DNA of 64,000 bases from Polynucleobacter sp. MWH-Svant-W18 (GTDB taxonomy: Bacteria; Pseudomonadota; Gammaproteobacteria; Burkholderiales; Burkholderiaceae): NCBI RefSeq assembly GCF_018687495.1, contig NZ_CP061293.1, forward strand, positions 682,001 to 746,000. The letters are read 5' to 3'. Of this stretch, positions 1-9,995 are shown one piece after another (positions within the stretch are counted from its first letter, which is position 1; each line of letters begins with the position of its first letter). The translations under genes were made by a program, and so were the position numbers. The notes under the pieces were generated by a model, which was not told the origin of the DNA, searched no databases, and was given only the letters and a program-made list of their open reading frames with translations.

Positions 1-513
1 GGCAATCTCATAAACAGCCTGCATCGCCAAGATGTAATCGCTTGCCGCATTCTCAATCGGCGTATCTGCATTCTTGCCGATATTCATCCCCAAGACACCG
101 CCGGATTGCCAAAAGCTGGAGCGACGTACACGTACTACGCAAGCATCAACCCCATCATTATTAAACCCCATGCGATTAATAATCGCCTGGGCTTCAGTGA
201 GCCGAAACATGCGGGGCTTAGCATTGCCAGCTTGTGGGCGAGGAGTGACTGTACCAATCTCTAAAAATCCAAAGCCAAGCGCAGCGAGAGCATCAATATG
301 CTTACCATCTTTATCCAGACCCGCAGCTAAACCGACAGGGTTCGAAAAGGTGATGCCGCAAAGCGTTTGTGGATCAGCTATGGGTTTGGTAACAAGGCGC
401 TCAAGCAAACCCCAGCGTTGTGCACGATCTAAGTTACTGAGCGTCAGGTTATGCGCTTGTTCAGGATCTAGACAAAAGAGCCAAGGGCGTAAAAGAGAAT
501 AGCGATCGATCAT
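1..513 (-). CDS. pyrD: Dihydroorotate dehydrogenase (quinone), 5' half, cut by window edge
   Basis: Class 2 dihydroorotate dehydrogenase oxidises dihydroorotate to orotate in pyrimidine synthesis, passing electrons to membrane quinone. The 171 visible codons start at the ATG ending at 513 with [20 protein letters not shown], the N-terminal membrane-associating helix of class 2 enzymes. Then come [20 protein letters not shown] and [19 protein letters not shown], both typical FMN/substrate-site segments, and [10 protein letters not shown] full protein of this family has about 340 residues, so about half is missing beyond base 1. It is the last visible gene of a long minus-strand run, 9 bases after bpt. 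The open end reflects the window edge, not a truncation. Confidence 0.95.
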   Translation of the reverse strand, partial: MIDRYSLLRPWLFCLDPEQAHNLTLSNLDRAQRWGLLERLVTKPIADPQTLCGITFSNPVGLAAGLDKDGKHIDALAALGFGFLEIGTVTPRPQAGNAKPRMFRLTEAQAIINRMGFNNDGVDACVVRVRRSSFWQSGGVLGMNIGKNADTPIENAASDYILAMQAVYEIA

Positions 514-522
514 GGGTAGATA

Positions 523-1269
523 TTATGACCCACTCAATGCTTGCCAGTGGTCATCGATCAAACCTTCCATCGGTTGATAGTTCACCTTATAGGACATCTT
601 CTCACTCTCTTGAATGTAATAGCCGAGATACAAATAGGGTAGGTTCAGCTCTTTAGCTTGAGCAATTTGCCACAAGATACTGAAAGTTCCGTAACTGGCT
701 GCGTGTTCCGAGGTATCAAAGAAGGTATAAACCGAAGAAATGCCTTGCTCGAGGATGTCAATCATGCTGACCATACGAAGACGGCCGGGATGGGAGTCGT
801 GGGGTCCATCACGGAACTCCACGATGCGTGAGTTCACCCGGCTTTGCAATAAGAACTGCATGTATTGATCTTGATCATCGTTATCCATTTCACCGCCAGC
901 ATGACGTGCATTTTGATAGTGCTGATAGAGCTGGTAGTGCTCTTCTTGATAACCTAAGTTCAACACAAACGCCTGTAATCCAGAATGTTTTTTCCAAGCG
1001 CGACCTTGGCTCCGAGAGGGAATAAATTGATTCACCAAAATGCGGGTAGCAATGCAGGCTCTGCAGTTGTCGCAATAAGGGCGATAGGTATAGAGACCAC
1101 TCCGACGAAAACCCGCATTAAGTAATTCGTTATAAATATCCGCATGAATCAAATGAGATGGAGTGGCTACTTGTGAGCGCGCCATTTTATTTAGCAGATA
1201 GCTACAAGGGTAGGGCGCAGTTGCATAAAACTGGATTGCGGTCAGCGGAAGTTCTTTAAGCTGGGTCAT
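523..1269 (-). CDS. bpt: Aspartate/glutamate leucyltransferase (Bpt)
   Basis: Transfers leucine from leucyl-tRNA to proteins with N-terminal Asp or Glu, marking them for ClpS/ClpAP degradation (bacterial N-end rule). The 248-residue protein has the arginyl-tRNA-protein transferase family layout: an N-terminal YPCSYL segment, the cysteine cluster [12 protein letters not shown] near residue 66, and a C-terminal [16 protein letters not shown] motif typical of the ATE C-terminal domain. Its ATG overlaps the stop of aat by 4 bases, so the two aminoacyl-tRNA-protein transferases are translationally coupled. This pairing is common in betaproteobacteria and fits one N-degron function. Confidence 0.95.
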   Translation of the reverse strand: MTQLKELPLTAIQFYATAPYPCSYLLNKMARSQVATPSHLIHADIYNELLNAGFRRSGLYTYRPYCDNCRACIATRILVNQFIPSRSQGRAWKKHSGLQAFVLNLGYQEEHYQLYQHYQNARHAGGEMDNDDQDQYMQFLLQSRVNSRIVEFRDGPHDSHPGRLRMVSMIDILEQGISSVYTFFDTSEHAASYGTFSILWQIAQAKELNLPYLYLGYYIQESEKMSYKVNYQPMEGLIDDHWQALSGS

Positions 1270-2003
1270 AGCCAGTGGGTCAAGATGGTTTTATCAAAGG
1301 TCCAAGATCCTTCAATCTTAGTTTGATTTAGAGATATTTGCAGCGCTTCCAGAAATTCTTTTCTCGGAATAGGCGTAGCGCCCAAGGAGCTAAGGTGGGC
1401 TGTCTCTTGTTGGCAATCGATCATCGCAATGCCATTTTGTAAGCACCAGGCACTTAAGGCCGCTAAGGCTATCTTGGAGGAGCCAGGTTTGCGGCTGAAC
1501 ATGGACTCACCAAAAACCATACCGCCAAAGGAGACGCAATACAGGCCGCCAATGAGTTGATCTTGCTCCATGACAGCAATACTATGAGCATGACCTTGTT
1601 CATGCAGTGCGGTATAGGCATCCATGATTTCATGGGTAATCCAAGTGCCATCCTGATCTTTACGCTCACTGGTCGCGCAAGCGCGGATTACCCCACTAAA
1701 ATCCATATCGACTTGAACTTGTGCTTTTGCATCTTGGCAAAACAAACGAATGCATTTTTTCAGAGAGTCACTGCACTTAAAGGCGCTTGGCTTTAAAACC
1801 ATTCGAGGATCGGGTGACCACCACAAGACCGGTTGATTATCAGAGTACCAAGGAAAAATACCGAGTTGATAAGCCCGAGAGAGCTGTCCAGGATAAATAC
1901 GTTCACTCACGGCAATGAGGCCAGGAACGCTGGGGTCAGGATCAGCAGCTAAGAGTGGATTAGGAAAAGGGTCATGAGGGCCCAGCCAAGCAATCTGGCT
2001 CAT
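1266..2003 (-). CDS. aat: Leucyl/phenylalanyl-tRNA--protein transferase
   Basis: Adds Leu or Phe from charged tRNA to N-terminal Lys or Arg of target proteins, the other arm of the bacterial N-end rule. The 245-residue length matches the family. Diagnostic segments are [32 protein letters not shown], the [12 protein letters not shown] core and [20 protein letters not shown]. It starts at the ATG ending at 2003, 10 bases after the Nudix gene stop, and overlaps bpt by 4 bases. Aat makes primary destabilising ends from basic residues, while Bpt handles acidic ones. Confidence 0.96.
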   Translation of the reverse strand: MSQIAWLGPHDPFPNPLLAADPDPSVPGLIAVSERIYPGQLSRAYQLGIFPWYSDNQPVLWWSPDPRMVLKPSAFKCSDSLKKCIRLFCQDAKAQVQVDMDFSGVIRACATSERKDQDGTWITHEIMDAYTALHEQGHAHSIAVMEQDQLIGGLYCVSFGGMVFGESMFSRKPGSSKIALAALSAWCLQNGIAMIDCQQETAHLSSLGATPIPRKEFLEALQISLNQTKIEGSWTFDKTILTHWL

Positions 2004-2013
2004 AGTTCACTCA

Positions 2014-2574
2014 CTACACCCTCTCGGAGGGCAAGACATCGCGACTGCGAACATGAAACTCTTTGCCCGCTTGAAGAAGACCAGCAGCCCGATCTGCAAA
2101 GAACCACTCTAGCGTCTGCTTAACAGTTGGGAAAGCCAAGTTAGCCCAAGGGATTTCATGTTCATAAAAGAGTGCTACCTCAAGACTCTCTTCGCCAGCA
2201 GAAAACTCGGGAGTAGGCATAGTGGCTAAGTAGAAAAGATGCACTTGCTCAGCATGGGGAACATTTAATAAAGAATAAAGCGGACCAATTTCCACTTGGG
2301 CGCCAGCTTCTTCAAGTGTTTCTCTAGCAGCGCCATGGCTAGTACTTTCACCAAGCTCCATAAAACCTGCCGGCAATGTCCAATAACCATGACGCGGTTC
2401 AATGGCACGCCGACACAGTAACACCCGTTCACCATAGACGGGAATGCTGCCAACGACATTGCGCGGATTCTGATAATGAATGCTGTGACAAGATTCACAG
2501 ACATGGCGTTCACGAGAATCATCTGCGGGGATTTTGATCGTCAATACAGCAGCGCAGTTTGGGCAATACTTCAT
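2014..2574 (-). CDS. Nudix hydrolase with N-terminal zinc ribbon
   Basis: A 186-residue protein with a zinc ribbon (Cys4, Cys7, Cys26, Cys29) followed by a Nudix fold. The Nudix box reads GFMELGESTSHGAARETLEE and continues AGA, with the REx2EE metal-binding glutamates intact. This architecture is that of NudC/YfcD-like pyrophosphohydrolases acting on nucleoside-diphosphate compounds; the exact substrate cannot be read from the sequence. It lies between pabBC and aat in a tightly spaced run with 9 to 10 base gaps. NADH pyrophosphatase is possible, but the C-terminal NudC signature is not evident. Confidence 0.9.
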   Translation of the reverse strand: MKYCPNCAAVLTIKIPADDSRERHVCESCHSIHYQNPRNVVGSIPVYGERVLLCRRAIEPRHGYWTLPAGFMELGESTSHGAARETLEEAGAQVEIGPLYSLLNVPHAEQVHLFYLATMPTPEFSAGEESLEVALFYEHEIPWANLAFPTVKQTLEWFFADRAAGLLQAGKEFHVRSRDVLPSERV

Positions 2575-2583
2575 ATTGACTTT

Positions 2584-4410
2584 CTAAAAATGGGCTTTGA
2601 TGACGCCGCGAAGCGCATTTGTAAGAATAATCTCATCTGCCATTGAAACATCATTAATAGTCAGGTTGGCTTCACGGGCATTGAAATTGGGATCAGCAAG
2701 GACGGCTGCACGCATGACACCGGGTAATAGACCTGCTGAAACTGGAGGGGTAAGCCATTCCACGCTTCCTTGGGGTTTAACAAAAATGCTAGTTCTGCCG
2801 CCTTCAGTGACAAAGCCCTGTTCATTGGTAAAAATGGCGTCAAAGCCGCCTAACTCAACTGCCTTTTGCCATGCTTGATCGTAAAGAATGCGCTGAGTAA
2901 TCTTGTGGGCTAATAAAGCATCTCCAGAAAACATCTCCACATCAGCGGACAAAACATCTTTTGCCCAAAAGATCTTTACTGACCCCTCAATAGCATCGAG
3001 TGGAGACGTGTTCACAGAACATTCTCCATTTGGGGCCAGATCCAAGCGAAGTCGGTAGCGCAAATTGCTTTTAAGGCCCGCACAAGCAGATTCGATTAGC
3101 GTTTGCGCATTTGCTCGATTAAAACCGATGCCCAAAGCTAGCGCAGAAGAATGCATGCGATCTAAGTGCGCCGAAATTCTTTGGGGTGTTCCTTCATGGA
3201 TGGCGATGGTTTCAAATAAACCACAGCCACTAGGCAATTGCATCAAGAAGGCAGACTTGATGCGGCATTCTTGCCACTCTTTTTTAGCATCAGAGTCAAT
3301 CGTGATGCCTGCTCCAACACCGAGTGTGAAGGCGGCAGCATGGGATTGCTTATCCTCTTCGATCTCAATGGTGCGAATCGGCACGCTAAAGGCAAAGTTG
3401 TCGTTGGGATCAAGCCAGCCCAGTGCGCCACAGTAGTAGCCGCGATCAGAAGATTCGAGCTCTTGAATAATTTCCATACTGCGTTTTTTGGGGGCACCTG
3501 TGACCGATCCGCAAGGAAAGACTGCTTTCAGAATATCGAGTAGGGTGGTATTTGGTTTGATTTGTCCTTGGACGGTGGATGTCATCTGCAAGACATCACC
3601 ATGACGAGCAACCTCAAAGAGTTTGGGAACGGTGACAGTGCCTGGCATTGAGATCCGACTCAGATCATTGCGCAAGAGATCCACAATCATCACATTCTCT
3701 GCCTGATTTTTTGGGTCTTCTGAGAGTGCGCTTGCCACTTCAGATAGGGCGCTGGCAGTGCCTTTCATGGGCATGGCTTTTAAGATATTGCCTTCACGAG
3801 CAATGAAGAGTTCAGGGGATTGGGATAAAAGGTAACGAGAGTCATGGGCAATATAGGCGCCAAACCTGCCAGGTTGTCGCTGTCGTAGCAGGCTATATAA
3901 GGCGAGGGGAGAGCCATAGGCCTTCCCGGTGATACGGTAGGTATGATTAATCTGATAGGTATCACCGCTGCGAATATATTCCTGGATCGTTTGAATATCT
4001 TGTGCAAATTGCGCTTCAGTAAGAGATTCCTGCTGATCAAGCACGCCCGCAAGCTTCTCTTTGGAGTCGAGTTGCTCTATTCGATGGGCAATCAGGGTAT
4101 CAACAGCTTGCTTGGAGAGTTTTTCAAACTTAGAAAAAGACCAAGCCTCAATGAGTGGGTGTGCTGCAGAAGCATTCTCTCGATGCTCTGGCAATCGCTG
4201 AAGGCATTGACCCAGTTCGTAGGCAAATGTAGCAAGGACATACTCACCTCGAGATAGTGATACCGATATTTCCCTTAAACATTGTTCAGTAGCGGCAAAG
4301 TCATTTGTTTGATCGTCACTTGGCAGAATGCGCCAGTAATGTAGTGGATTCTCATAGAGTCGACTGCTTGGTTCAGCCGCTGTACTTTGCGCATCATCGA
4401 GCAAAATCAT
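2584..4410 (-). CDS. pabB: Aminodeoxychorismate synthase component I fused to aminodeoxychorismate lyase
   Basis: Makes p-aminobenzoate for folate. Residues about 60-365 are the chorismate-binding PabB domain, with the AMPMKGTASA segment (the catalytic-lysine PIKGT-type motif), NVMIVDLLRNDLSRI and VFPCGSVTGAPKKRSMEII. From about residue 370 a PabC-like PLP lyase domain begins (LFETIAIHEG), with the candidate PLP lysine in HKITQRILYDQAW and EGGRTSIFV near the end. At 608 residues it matches known PabB-PabC fusions, so one chain carries out chorismate to aminodeoxychorismate to PABA when given ammonia by PabA, which is not in this window. It lies between the cyclophilin and Nudix genes. Confidence 0.93.
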   Translation of the reverse strand: MILLDDAQSTAAEPSSRLYENPLHYWRILPSDDQTNDFAATEQCLREISVSLSRGEYVLATFAYELGQCLQRLPEHRENASAAHPLIEAWSFSKFEKLSKQAVDTLIAHRIEQLDSKEKLAGVLDQQESLTEAQFAQDIQTIQEYIRSGDTYQINHTYRITGKAYGSPLALYSLLRQRQPGRFGAYIAHDSRYLLSQSPELFIAREGNILKAMPMKGTASALSEVASALSEDPKNQAENVMIVDLLRNDLSRISMPGTVTVPKLFEVARHGDVLQMTSTVQGQIKPNTTLLDILKAVFPCGSVTGAPKKRSMEIIQELESSDRGYYCGALGWLDPNDNFAFSVPIRTIEIEEDKQSHAAAFTLGVGAGITIDSDAKKEWQECRIKSAFLMQLPSGCGLFETIAIHEGTPQRISAHLDRMHSSALALGIGFNRANAQTLIESACAGLKSNLRYRLRLDLAPNGECSVNTSPLDAIEGSVKIFWAKDVLSADVEMFSGDALLAHKITQRILYDQAWQKAVELGGFDAIFTNEQGFVTEGGRTSIFVKPQGSVEWLTPPVSAGLLPGVMRAAVLADPNFNAREANLTINDVSMADEIILTNALRGVIKAHF

Positions 4411-4442
4411 CGCGGCTAACCTAAGATCTATGAGTAAATTAT

Positions 4443-5018
4443 TTACTTCAGAATAGTGGCAGACTCAATGATGACGGGCTTGGTTGGAACATCAGCCATT
4501 CTGCCCATGCGAGGCGCTGGAGCAACCATCGTTGGTACTTTACGAATGGCGTCAATCGTTTGTGTGCCAGAGATCACCTTGCCAAACACGGTGTAGCCAC
4601 TGCCCATTGCATTTGGGTAGTCCAGACCAGGATTGTCTTTAACGTTGATGAAAAATTGCGCAGTCGCAGAATCGGGATCCGAAGTGCGTGCCATCGCAAT
4701 GGTGTACTGATTGTTTTTCAAACCATTATTTGCCTCAGACACCACCGGAGCATCAGTAGGTTTTTGAACGAGATCAGGGGTAAAGCCTCCACCTTGAATC
4801 ATGAAGCCATCAATCACACGATGAAAGACAGTGCCGTTATAAAAACCGCTTTTGACATAGTTGAGAAAATTAGCAGTCGTCTTTGGCGCTTTATCAGCAT
4901 CTAACTCAACTACGAAATTACCCATAGTGGTTTTAAATTCCACTTTAGGTCCGGCAATAGCCGCTTGACTTGCAAAACAGCTAACAATGAGAACAAGGCT
5001 GGCAAAAAGCTTACGCAT
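4443..5018 (-). CDS. Cyclophilin-type peptidyl-prolyl cis-trans isomerase, exported
   Basis: Catalyses cis-trans isomerisation of Xaa-Pro bonds, probably in the periplasm. The 191-residue protein begins with a Sec signal peptide (MRKLFASLVLIVSCFASQAA, cleavage likely after AIA). It then shows the compact bacterial cyclophilin domain: FHRVIDGFMIQGGGF with the catalytic Arg, MARTSDPDSATAQFFINV and YTVFGKVISG. It resembles E. coli PpiA. It sits 31 bases before pabBC and 63 bases after the isomerase gene, the largest gap inside this minus-strand run apart from the operon head, so it may also have its own promoter. Confidence 0.94.
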   Translation of the reverse strand: MRKLFASLVLIVSCFASQAAIAGPKVEFKTTMGNFVVELDADKAPKTTANFLNYVKSGFYNGTVFHRVIDGFMIQGGGFTPDLVQKPTDAPVVSEANNGLKNNQYTIAMARTSDPDSATAQFFINVKDNPGLDYPNAMGSGYTVFGKVISGTQTIDAIRKVPTMVAPAPRMGRMADVPTKPVIIESATILK

Positions 5019-5081
5019 AAGAGCTCCAATAATTAATAGAAGTGAGTGTGGATGATTGTATTCAAGAGTCTGGGAGTCTAG

Positions 5082-5708
5082 TTAAGCTAGACCATTGGGA
5101 ACATTTCCGGCGTAGACGTAGGAGGCTTCATCAAACATCCCCGGTCGCGCCAGATAGTCCAAAGCCCATTCAATGGTATCGACGCCCCAAAAACAGTGAT
5201 GATTGAGGATCAATGCGGGCACACCAAAAGCGCCATCTGCCTTCGCTTGATTGGTATTGGCAACGAGTTGCGCTTTGACTTCAGGGTTATCCGGTTTTAC
5301 GGTATCTGCTGGCAAACCTAAATAAGAGCAAAAATCCGGCCAAGATAAATTCGGATCTTTGCCTTCCACCCAAACATAGTCAAAGGCCTTTTCAACCATA
5401 GGCCAATCTGCTTTTTGTTCAATGAGTAGTCGCTGGGCTGCCACTGTCATGAATGGGTGATGCTCCGGAAAGCGAAAGGGAACTCCCAACTTTTCAGCTT
5501 GCCATACACAGAATTGATAGGTGTGCGGACGCTTAGCAGCAACCTCACCAGGCCCTTTATTCTCTGTGGCTCGAAAGAGTCCACCAAGCAGAATGGGCAC
5601 GGGAGTGATATCGAGTTTGTGTTCCAAACGATTTCTTTGCTTGATATATAAATAAGCAAAAGGAGAGATGATGTCGTAATAGAGGGTAGCCACTATTTTT
5701 TCACTCAT
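5082..5708 (-). CDS. 2-hydroxychromene-2-carboxylate isomerase family protein (DsbA-like fold)
   Basis: Member of the kappa-GST/DsbA-like isomerase family, whose characterised members isomerise 2-hydroxychromene-2-carboxylate using glutathione. Seen: YYDIISPFAYLYIKQ at the N-terminus with the serine-proline active-site region, PVPILLGGLF, and GVPALILNHHCFWGVDTIEW near the C-terminus. I chose the ATG at 5708 (208 residues) over the TTG at 5717 because GGGAG lies about 10 bases before the ATG. It follows rarA by 5 bases. No naphthalene-type pathway is nearby, so the natural substrate is unknown and the name is a family label only. Confidence 0.85.
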   Translation of the reverse strand: MSEKIVATLYYDIISPFAYLYIKQRNRLEHKLDITPVPILLGGLFRATENKGPGEVAAKRPHTYQFCVWQAEKLGVPFRFPEHHPFMTVAAQRLLIEQKADWPMVEKAFDYVWVEGKDPNLSWPDFCSYLGLPADTVKPDNPEVKAQLVANTNQAKADGAFGVPALILNHHCFWGVDTIEWALDYLARPGMFDEASYVYAGNVPNGLA

Positions 5709-5713
5709 GTGAC

Positions 5714-7036
5714 TCAATCTCCCGATTTCTTTTTGGACTCTTCATCCAACTTACGTAAGAAGGTCATCTTCTCTTTGATCTGACTTTCTAAGCCCCGTTC
5801 AACAGGCTCATACCAATGCGGGGCTTGCATGCCTTCCGGTAAATAAGATTCACCGGCAGCATAAGCATGGGGTTCATCATGAGCATAGCGATACTCTTTG
5901 CCATGACCCAGTTCTTTCATGAGTTTGGTCGGCGCATTACGCAAATGATTGGGAACGGGTTTAGATTGATCTTGCGCAACATAGGCACGGGCAGCATTAA
6001 AAGCCTTGTAGCTCGCATTACTCTTGGAGGCGACCGCCAAATAGACGACTGCTTGACCCAAGGCAAGCTCGCCCTCTGGAGAGCCAAGGCGCTCAAAAGT
6101 TTGTGCAGCATCGTTAGCCAATTGCATCGCCCTGGGATCAGCCAAGCCAATATCTTCCCAAGCCATACGAATAATGCGACGCGCCAAATAGCGAGGATCA
6201 GCCCCACCATCCAACATCCGGCAGAACCAATAAAGTGCAGCATCGGGGTCAGAGCCGCGCACTGATTTATGAAGCGCGGATATCTGGTCATAAAACTGAT
6301 CACCACCCTTATCAAAGCGACGGGCCTGAACAGTGAGCGCATTTTCAATAAAGGCTTGGTCAACCGTAGAGACTTCCGAGTTTGGTGTAAAGACAGCATT
6401 ACGAATTTGTTCAACGAGATTGAGAAGGCGACGCGCATCACCATCAGCATGGCTGATGAGTATATCGATTGCACTATCTTCAAATTGCACTTGCGGCATA
6501 GCATGTTGCTGCGCACGCTGAAATAATTGCTTCAACTCAGTAGGACTTAAGGATTTAAGAACATAGACTTGAGCTCGTGATAACAAAGCAGAGTTCACTT
6601 CAAAAGAAGGGTTCTCTGTAGTCGCGCCAATAAAAGTAAATAAACCAGATTCCACATGGGGCAGCAGAGCATCTTGTTGGCTCTTGTTAAAGCGATGAAT
6701 TTCATCGACAAACAAAATGGTCTGCTTGCCATATTGCGCCATATTTTGTTGGGCGAGCTCAATGGCTTCTCGAATTTCCTTAACCCCTGCCAATACTGCT
6801 GAGATGGCGATGAACTCTCGATCAAATGCTTTAGCTGAAAGGCGTGCCAGGGTGGTCTTACCAACACCTGGTGGGCCCCAAAGAATCATGGAGTGGGGTT
6901 TGCCAGAGGCAAACGCTAGATTGAGTGGCTTACTGGCGGCGAGTAAATGGGTTTGTCCGATGACTTCAGCGATGGTTTTTGGACGCAGTGCTTCCGCTAA
7001 CGGTGGCGGTGGGGTGCTGTCAAACAAACTACTCAT
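5714..7036 (-). CDS. rarA: Replication-associated recombination protein A (MgsA/RarA AAA+ ATPase)
   Basis: AAA+ ATPase related to clamp loaders and human WRNIP1, acting at stalled replication forks. The 440-residue protein has Walker [14 protein letters not shown] near residue 55, Walker [10 protein letters not shown], sensor 1 [20 protein letters not shown], and the RarA C-terminal region with [20 protein letters not shown] and [17 protein letters not shown]. The ATG at 7036 is preferred to an adjacent TTG. It lies 7 bases after the DUF3429 gene. Family length and motifs are complete. Confidence 0.96.
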   Translation of the reverse strand: MSSLFDSTPPPPLAEALRPKTIAEVIGQTHLLAASKPLNLAFASGKPHSMILWGPPGVGKTTLARLSAKAFDREFIAISAVLAGVKEIREAIELAQQNMAQYGKQTILFVDEIHRFNKSQQDALLPHVESGLFTFIGATTENPSFEVNSALLSRAQVYVLKSLSPTELKQLFQRAQQHAMPQVQFEDSAIDILISHADGDARRLLNLVEQIRNAVFTPNSEVSTVDQAFIENALTVQARRFDKGGDQFYDQISALHKSVRGSDPDAALYWFCRMLDGGADPRYLARRIIRMAWEDIGLADPRAMQLANDAAQTFERLGSPEGELALGQAVVYLAVASKSNASYKAFNAARAYVAQDQSKPVPNHLRNAPTKLMKELGHGKEYRYAHDEPHAYAAGESYLPEGMQAPHWYEPVERGLESQIKEKMTFLRKLDEESKKKSGD

Positions 7037-7043
7037 CAAATCA

Positions 7044-7523
7044 TCATGCTTGAATAAAAAGAATCACGATGGCTGCCCAAGTTAAACAAGCTGCAGCGAT
7101 ATAAGTTAGACGATTGCGAATGGTCATGAAAGCAGCGCAAGCAGCTTCATCAGAAAAGTAATATCGATAAGTATTCTGATCAATATTGCGTTGGATGATT
7201 AAAGTGGATGCCAAAATGAGCAAGCCAACTGGAATATAAATATGCAGGGCAAGCCAAGCAACCAGTGCTGGAATCACACCCCAAATCCAAGCATTGCGAT
7301 CAATCCAACGATCACCGCAAGGCGCCTTACCTAAGGTATGTAAATTGGCACCCCAATGGATCGCACCCATGAATGCAGTAATGACAGCGCCATAACCAGC
7401 AAGGGATTCTGCGCTGAGATAATTTAATGGGGTGGGTGCGAGCTGCACCAATAAAGCAAGACCGATAAACGGAATGAGTCCTGCATAAGCCAGTTTACGT
7501 ACGAGGGGTGTAATAGGGTTCAC
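7044..7523 (-). CDS. DUF3429 inner-membrane protein
   Basis: A 159-residue hydrophobic protein with about five membrane segments: AGLIPFIGLALLVQLA, GYGAVITAFMGAIHWG, WGVIPALVAWLALHIYI, VGLLILASTLII and a C-terminal one. The FMGAIHWG stretch is the conserved core of DUF3429, a family of unknown function. The start is a GTG at 7523, since no ATG lies suitably nearby. It is placed between hbd and rarA in the minus-strand run. No function can be inferred beyond membrane location. Confidence 0.82.
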   Translation of the reverse strand: MNPITPLVRKLAYAGLIPFIGLALLVQLAPTPLNYLSAESLAGYGAVITAFMGAIHWGANLHTLGKAPCGDRWIDRNAWIWGVIPALVAWLALHIYIPVGLLILASTLIIQRNIDQNTYRYYFSDEAACAAFMTIRNRLTYIAAACLTWAAIVILFIQA

Positions 7524-7550
7524 GGGTATTCGAGAGGGTCAGTGCTTTAA

Positions 7551-8405
7551 TTATTTATCATAACGATAAACACCGCGACCTGTTTTGCGACCGAGATAAC
7601 CCGCAGCTACCATTTCTCGTAAAAGGGGGCATGGGCGGTATTTGGAGTCGCTGAAATTCTCAAAATAGACTTCCATCACTGCTAGGCAGGTATCTAAGCC
7701 AATCAAGTCTGCTAAAGCTAGTGGACCGATTGGTTGATTGCAGCCTAGCTTCATACCAGCGTCAATATCCTCTGGGCTGGCTAGGCCTTCGGACAATACA
7801 AAGAAAGCTTCATTAATCATCGGCAGCAAGATACGGTTCACCACAAAGCCTGGCGAGTTCTTCACGGTAATGGGCTCTTTGCCTATGCGCTTTGCCATTT
7901 CAATAATTGCTGCATGGGTTGCATCACTGGTTTGCAAACCACGAATGACCTCAACTAGAGCCATGAGAGGAGGTGGGTTAAAGAAGTGCATACCAATGAA
8001 ACGCGCTGGATTGGAATCCAGGGCAGCAAGCTTAGTAATAGATAGGGAAGAAGTATTGGTAGCGATGATGGCATCTTTGCCAACGATCTCATCGACTTGC
8101 TTCAGAATCTTTTCTTTAATCGCTTGGTTTTCAGTAGCAGCTTCAATCACCAAATCCAAGCCTTTGAAGTCCGCATAAGAGGTGCTCCCCTTAATGTGTT
8201 TTAGTGCTGCATCTTTTGCTGCAGTTGTTATAGATTCTTTTTTAACAAGCCGATCCAAGCTTTTGCTAATTTGTTCAAGACCGCGTTGAACGGCAGCTTC
8301 ATTAATATCAACCATGACAACATCTAGGCCTGCAACCGCGCAAACTTGCGCAATTCCATTGCCCATTGTGCCTGCACCGATTACACCGACTGATTGAATC
8401 TTCAT
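7551..8405 (-). CDS. 3-hydroxybutyryl-CoA dehydrogenase
   Basis: Soluble NAD(P)-dependent 3-hydroxyacyl-CoA dehydrogenase (PaaH/Hbd type) interconverting 3-hydroxybutyryl-CoA and acetoacetyl-CoA. The 284 residues show the Rossmann motif GAGTMGNGIAQVCA, the ATNTSSLSIT segment, the catalytic region GMHFFNPPPLMALVEVI with its His/Glu pair, and the C-terminal dimer domain ending YLGRKTGRGVYRYD. The start at 8405 is supported by AAGGAA about 6 bases upstream. A longer frame to 8462 would overlap the GST gene. It begins 1 base after the GST stop, implying coupled translation. It could serve butyrate/PHB-type or phenylacetate metabolism. Confidence 0.93.
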   Translation of the reverse strand: MKIQSVGVIGAGTMGNGIAQVCAVAGLDVVMVDINEAAVQRGLEQISKSLDRLVKKESITTAAKDAALKHIKGSTSYADFKGLDLVIEAATENQAIKEKILKQVDEIVGKDAIIATNTSSLSITKLAALDSNPARFIGMHFFNPPPLMALVEVIRGLQTSDATHAAIIEMAKRIGKEPITVKNSPGFVVNRILLPMINEAFFVLSEGLASPEDIDAGMKLGCNQPIGPLALADLIGLDTCLAVMEVYFENFSDSKYRPCPLLREMVAAGYLGRKTGRGVYRYDK

Positions 8406-8406
8406 G

Positions 8407-9138
8407 CTATTTCCTTTTTTGATACTGCGTTGAACCAAACAATTGCTCTCTCGCTTTGTCATCAGTCAAGGGCTTGCGTAGTGCTGTCAACACTGCGCAT
8501 CCGCGTTTTACAGCGGGACGTTCACCAATCATCTCGAACCACCGCTTGAAATGGGGATAGTCGTGGATATCTATTCCCTGATTTTTCCAATTCCGCGTCC
8601 ATGGATAAATGGCCATATCGGCAATAGAGTAACTTTTCCCAATAATATAAAGATTATCTTTCAGTTGCGTGTCGAGAACCCCATATAAACGCTTGGCTTC
8701 ATTGGTGTAGCGATTGATGGCGTATTCAATTTTCTCAGGCGCATAGAGACGAAAATGGTGGTTTTGCCCAAGCATGGGGCCCAATCCACCCATCTGAAAC
8801 ATCAGCCACTCTAAGACCTCATACTTAGCGCGAGTGGACTTGGGTAAAAACTTCCCAGTCTTCCCAGCCAGGTACAGCAAAATTGCACCCGACTCAAATA
8901 GATGAATGGGTTTGCCATCTGGGCCATTTGGGTCAGTAATGGCTGGAATCTTATTGTTGGGACTGATTTTTAAAAATTCAGGCTGAAATTGATCGCCAGC
9001 CCCAATGTCAATTGGGTGTGCAATCCAATCTCGATCTAGGCGGTAACCGCATTCTTCGAGCATGATGTGCACCTTATGACCATTTGGGGTGGGCCAGCTA
9101 TAGACATCAATCACATTTTTGGATTGCTTTTGTGGCAT
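8407..9138 (-). CDS. Glutathione S-transferase family protein (YfcG/YghU-like)
   Basis: A 243-residue GST with N-terminal thioredoxin fold and C-terminal helical domain. Seen: VYSWPTPNGHKVHIMLEECG, where the Thr/Asn after the first strand resembles the disulfide-bond reductases YfcG and YghU. It also has the cis-Pro glutathione-site segment NNKIPAITDPNGPDG, LFESGAILLYLA, and SIADMAIYPWTRNW in the C-terminal domain. The ATG at 9138 has AAGGA about 8 bases upstream, while the ATG at 9159 lacks a ribosome site. It is first in the minus-strand run and divergent from yaaA, so the 80-base gap should hold both promoters. Confidence 0.9.
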   Translation of the reverse strand: MPQKQSKNVIDVYSWPTPNGHKVHIMLEECGYRLDRDWIAHPIDIGAGDQFQPEFLKISPNNKIPAITDPNGPDGKPIHLFESGAILLYLAGKTGKFLPKSTRAKYEVLEWLMFQMGGLGPMLGQNHHFRLYAPEKIEYAINRYTNEAKRLYGVLDTQLKDNLYIIGKSYSIADMAIYPWTRNWKNQGIDIHDYPHFKRWFEMIGERPAVKRGCAVLTALRKPLTDDKAREQLFGSTQYQKRK

Positions 9139-9218
9139 GGTTTTATCCTTCGGGGTCATTTAGGGCAGAGGAAACAAGGAGTCGCTAGAATGGTAAAAAT
9201 ACATTTATAAATTGTGCC

Positions 9219-9995
9219 ATGCTGATCGTACTCTCCCCCGCAAAATCCCTCGATTACAAGACCCCCGTTAAGCTTAAGACGTCTACCTTGCCGGAATTTG
9301 TCTCAGAATCGGCAAAGTTGATTGCGGACTTGAAAAAACTATCCCCCCAAGAGATTGCTGATTTGATGGGTTTGTCTGATCAGTTGGCAGCCTTAAACGT
9401 TGGCCGTTACCGCGATTGGTCTAAAAAATTTACTGAAGAAAACAGCAAACCTGCGATCTACGCATTCGATGGCGATGTTTATGATGGCTTTGATGTCAAA
9501 ACCCTTGATGCCAAAGCAATCCACTTTGCGCAAGACCATGTTCGTATTTTGTCAGGACTCTATGGCGCTCTGAGACCCTTGGATTTAATGCAGCCCTATC
9601 GCCTGGAGATGGGCACCGCGTTTCAAAATGCGCGCGGCAAAGATCTCTACGCTTTTTGGGGTAACCGAGTGACCAATTCTTTAAAACAGATTTTAGAAAA
9701 GCAAAAGAAACCCGTATTGCTCAATTTAGCCTCTGAAGAGTATTTCAAAGTCCTACAAGCCAAAGAACTCGATTGTCCAGTGATTTCTCCCGTGTTTCAG
9801 GACGGCAAGGATGGCAAGTACAAAATCATTTCGTTTTATGCCAAACGGGCTCGTGGGCTCATGGCTCGGTATGTTGTGGAGAATCGCATTACAGACCCAG
9901 CACACTTAAAGGGCTTTAATTTGGATGGTTATAAATACTTTGCTGCAGAATCCAAGTTGGATAAGCCTATCTTTAGAAGGGCGGAGAGAAAATAA
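9219..9995 (+). CDS. yaaA: Peroxide stress protein YaaA
   Basis: A 258-residue member of the YaaA/UPF0246 (DUF328) family. In E. coli YaaA is OxyR-induced and limits free iron and DNA damage during peroxide stress; its fold binds DNA. Diagnostic features are the N-terminus [52 protein letters not shown] and the C-terminal [15 protein letters not shown]. The gene is divergent from the GST. Its stop overlaps the next ATG in the TAATG arrangement, so it is translationally coupled to the DUF2863 gene. I see no clear OxyR site. Confidence 0.94.
   Translation: MLIVLSPAKSLDYKTPVKLKTSTLPEFVSESAKLIADLKKLSPQEIADLMGLSDQLAALNVGRYRDWSKKFTEENSKPAIYAFDGDVYDGFDVKTLDAKAIHFAQDHVRILSGLYGALRPLDLMQPYRLEMGTAFQNARGKDLYAFWGNRVTNSLKQILEKQKKPVLLNLASEEYFKVLQAKELDCPVISPVFQDGKDGKYKIISFYAKRARGLMARYVVENRITDPAHLKGFNLDGYKYFAAESKLDKPIFRRAERK

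Noticed and set aside
1..513. Possible truncated pyrD pseudogene
   Set aside because: The reading frame is open and conserved right up to base 1, so the missing half is outside the window.
5917..6516. 199-residue minus-strand frame inside rarA
   Set aside because: It is in a different frame of the same strand within rarA, whose AAA+ motifs are complete; the product looks random and has no family features.
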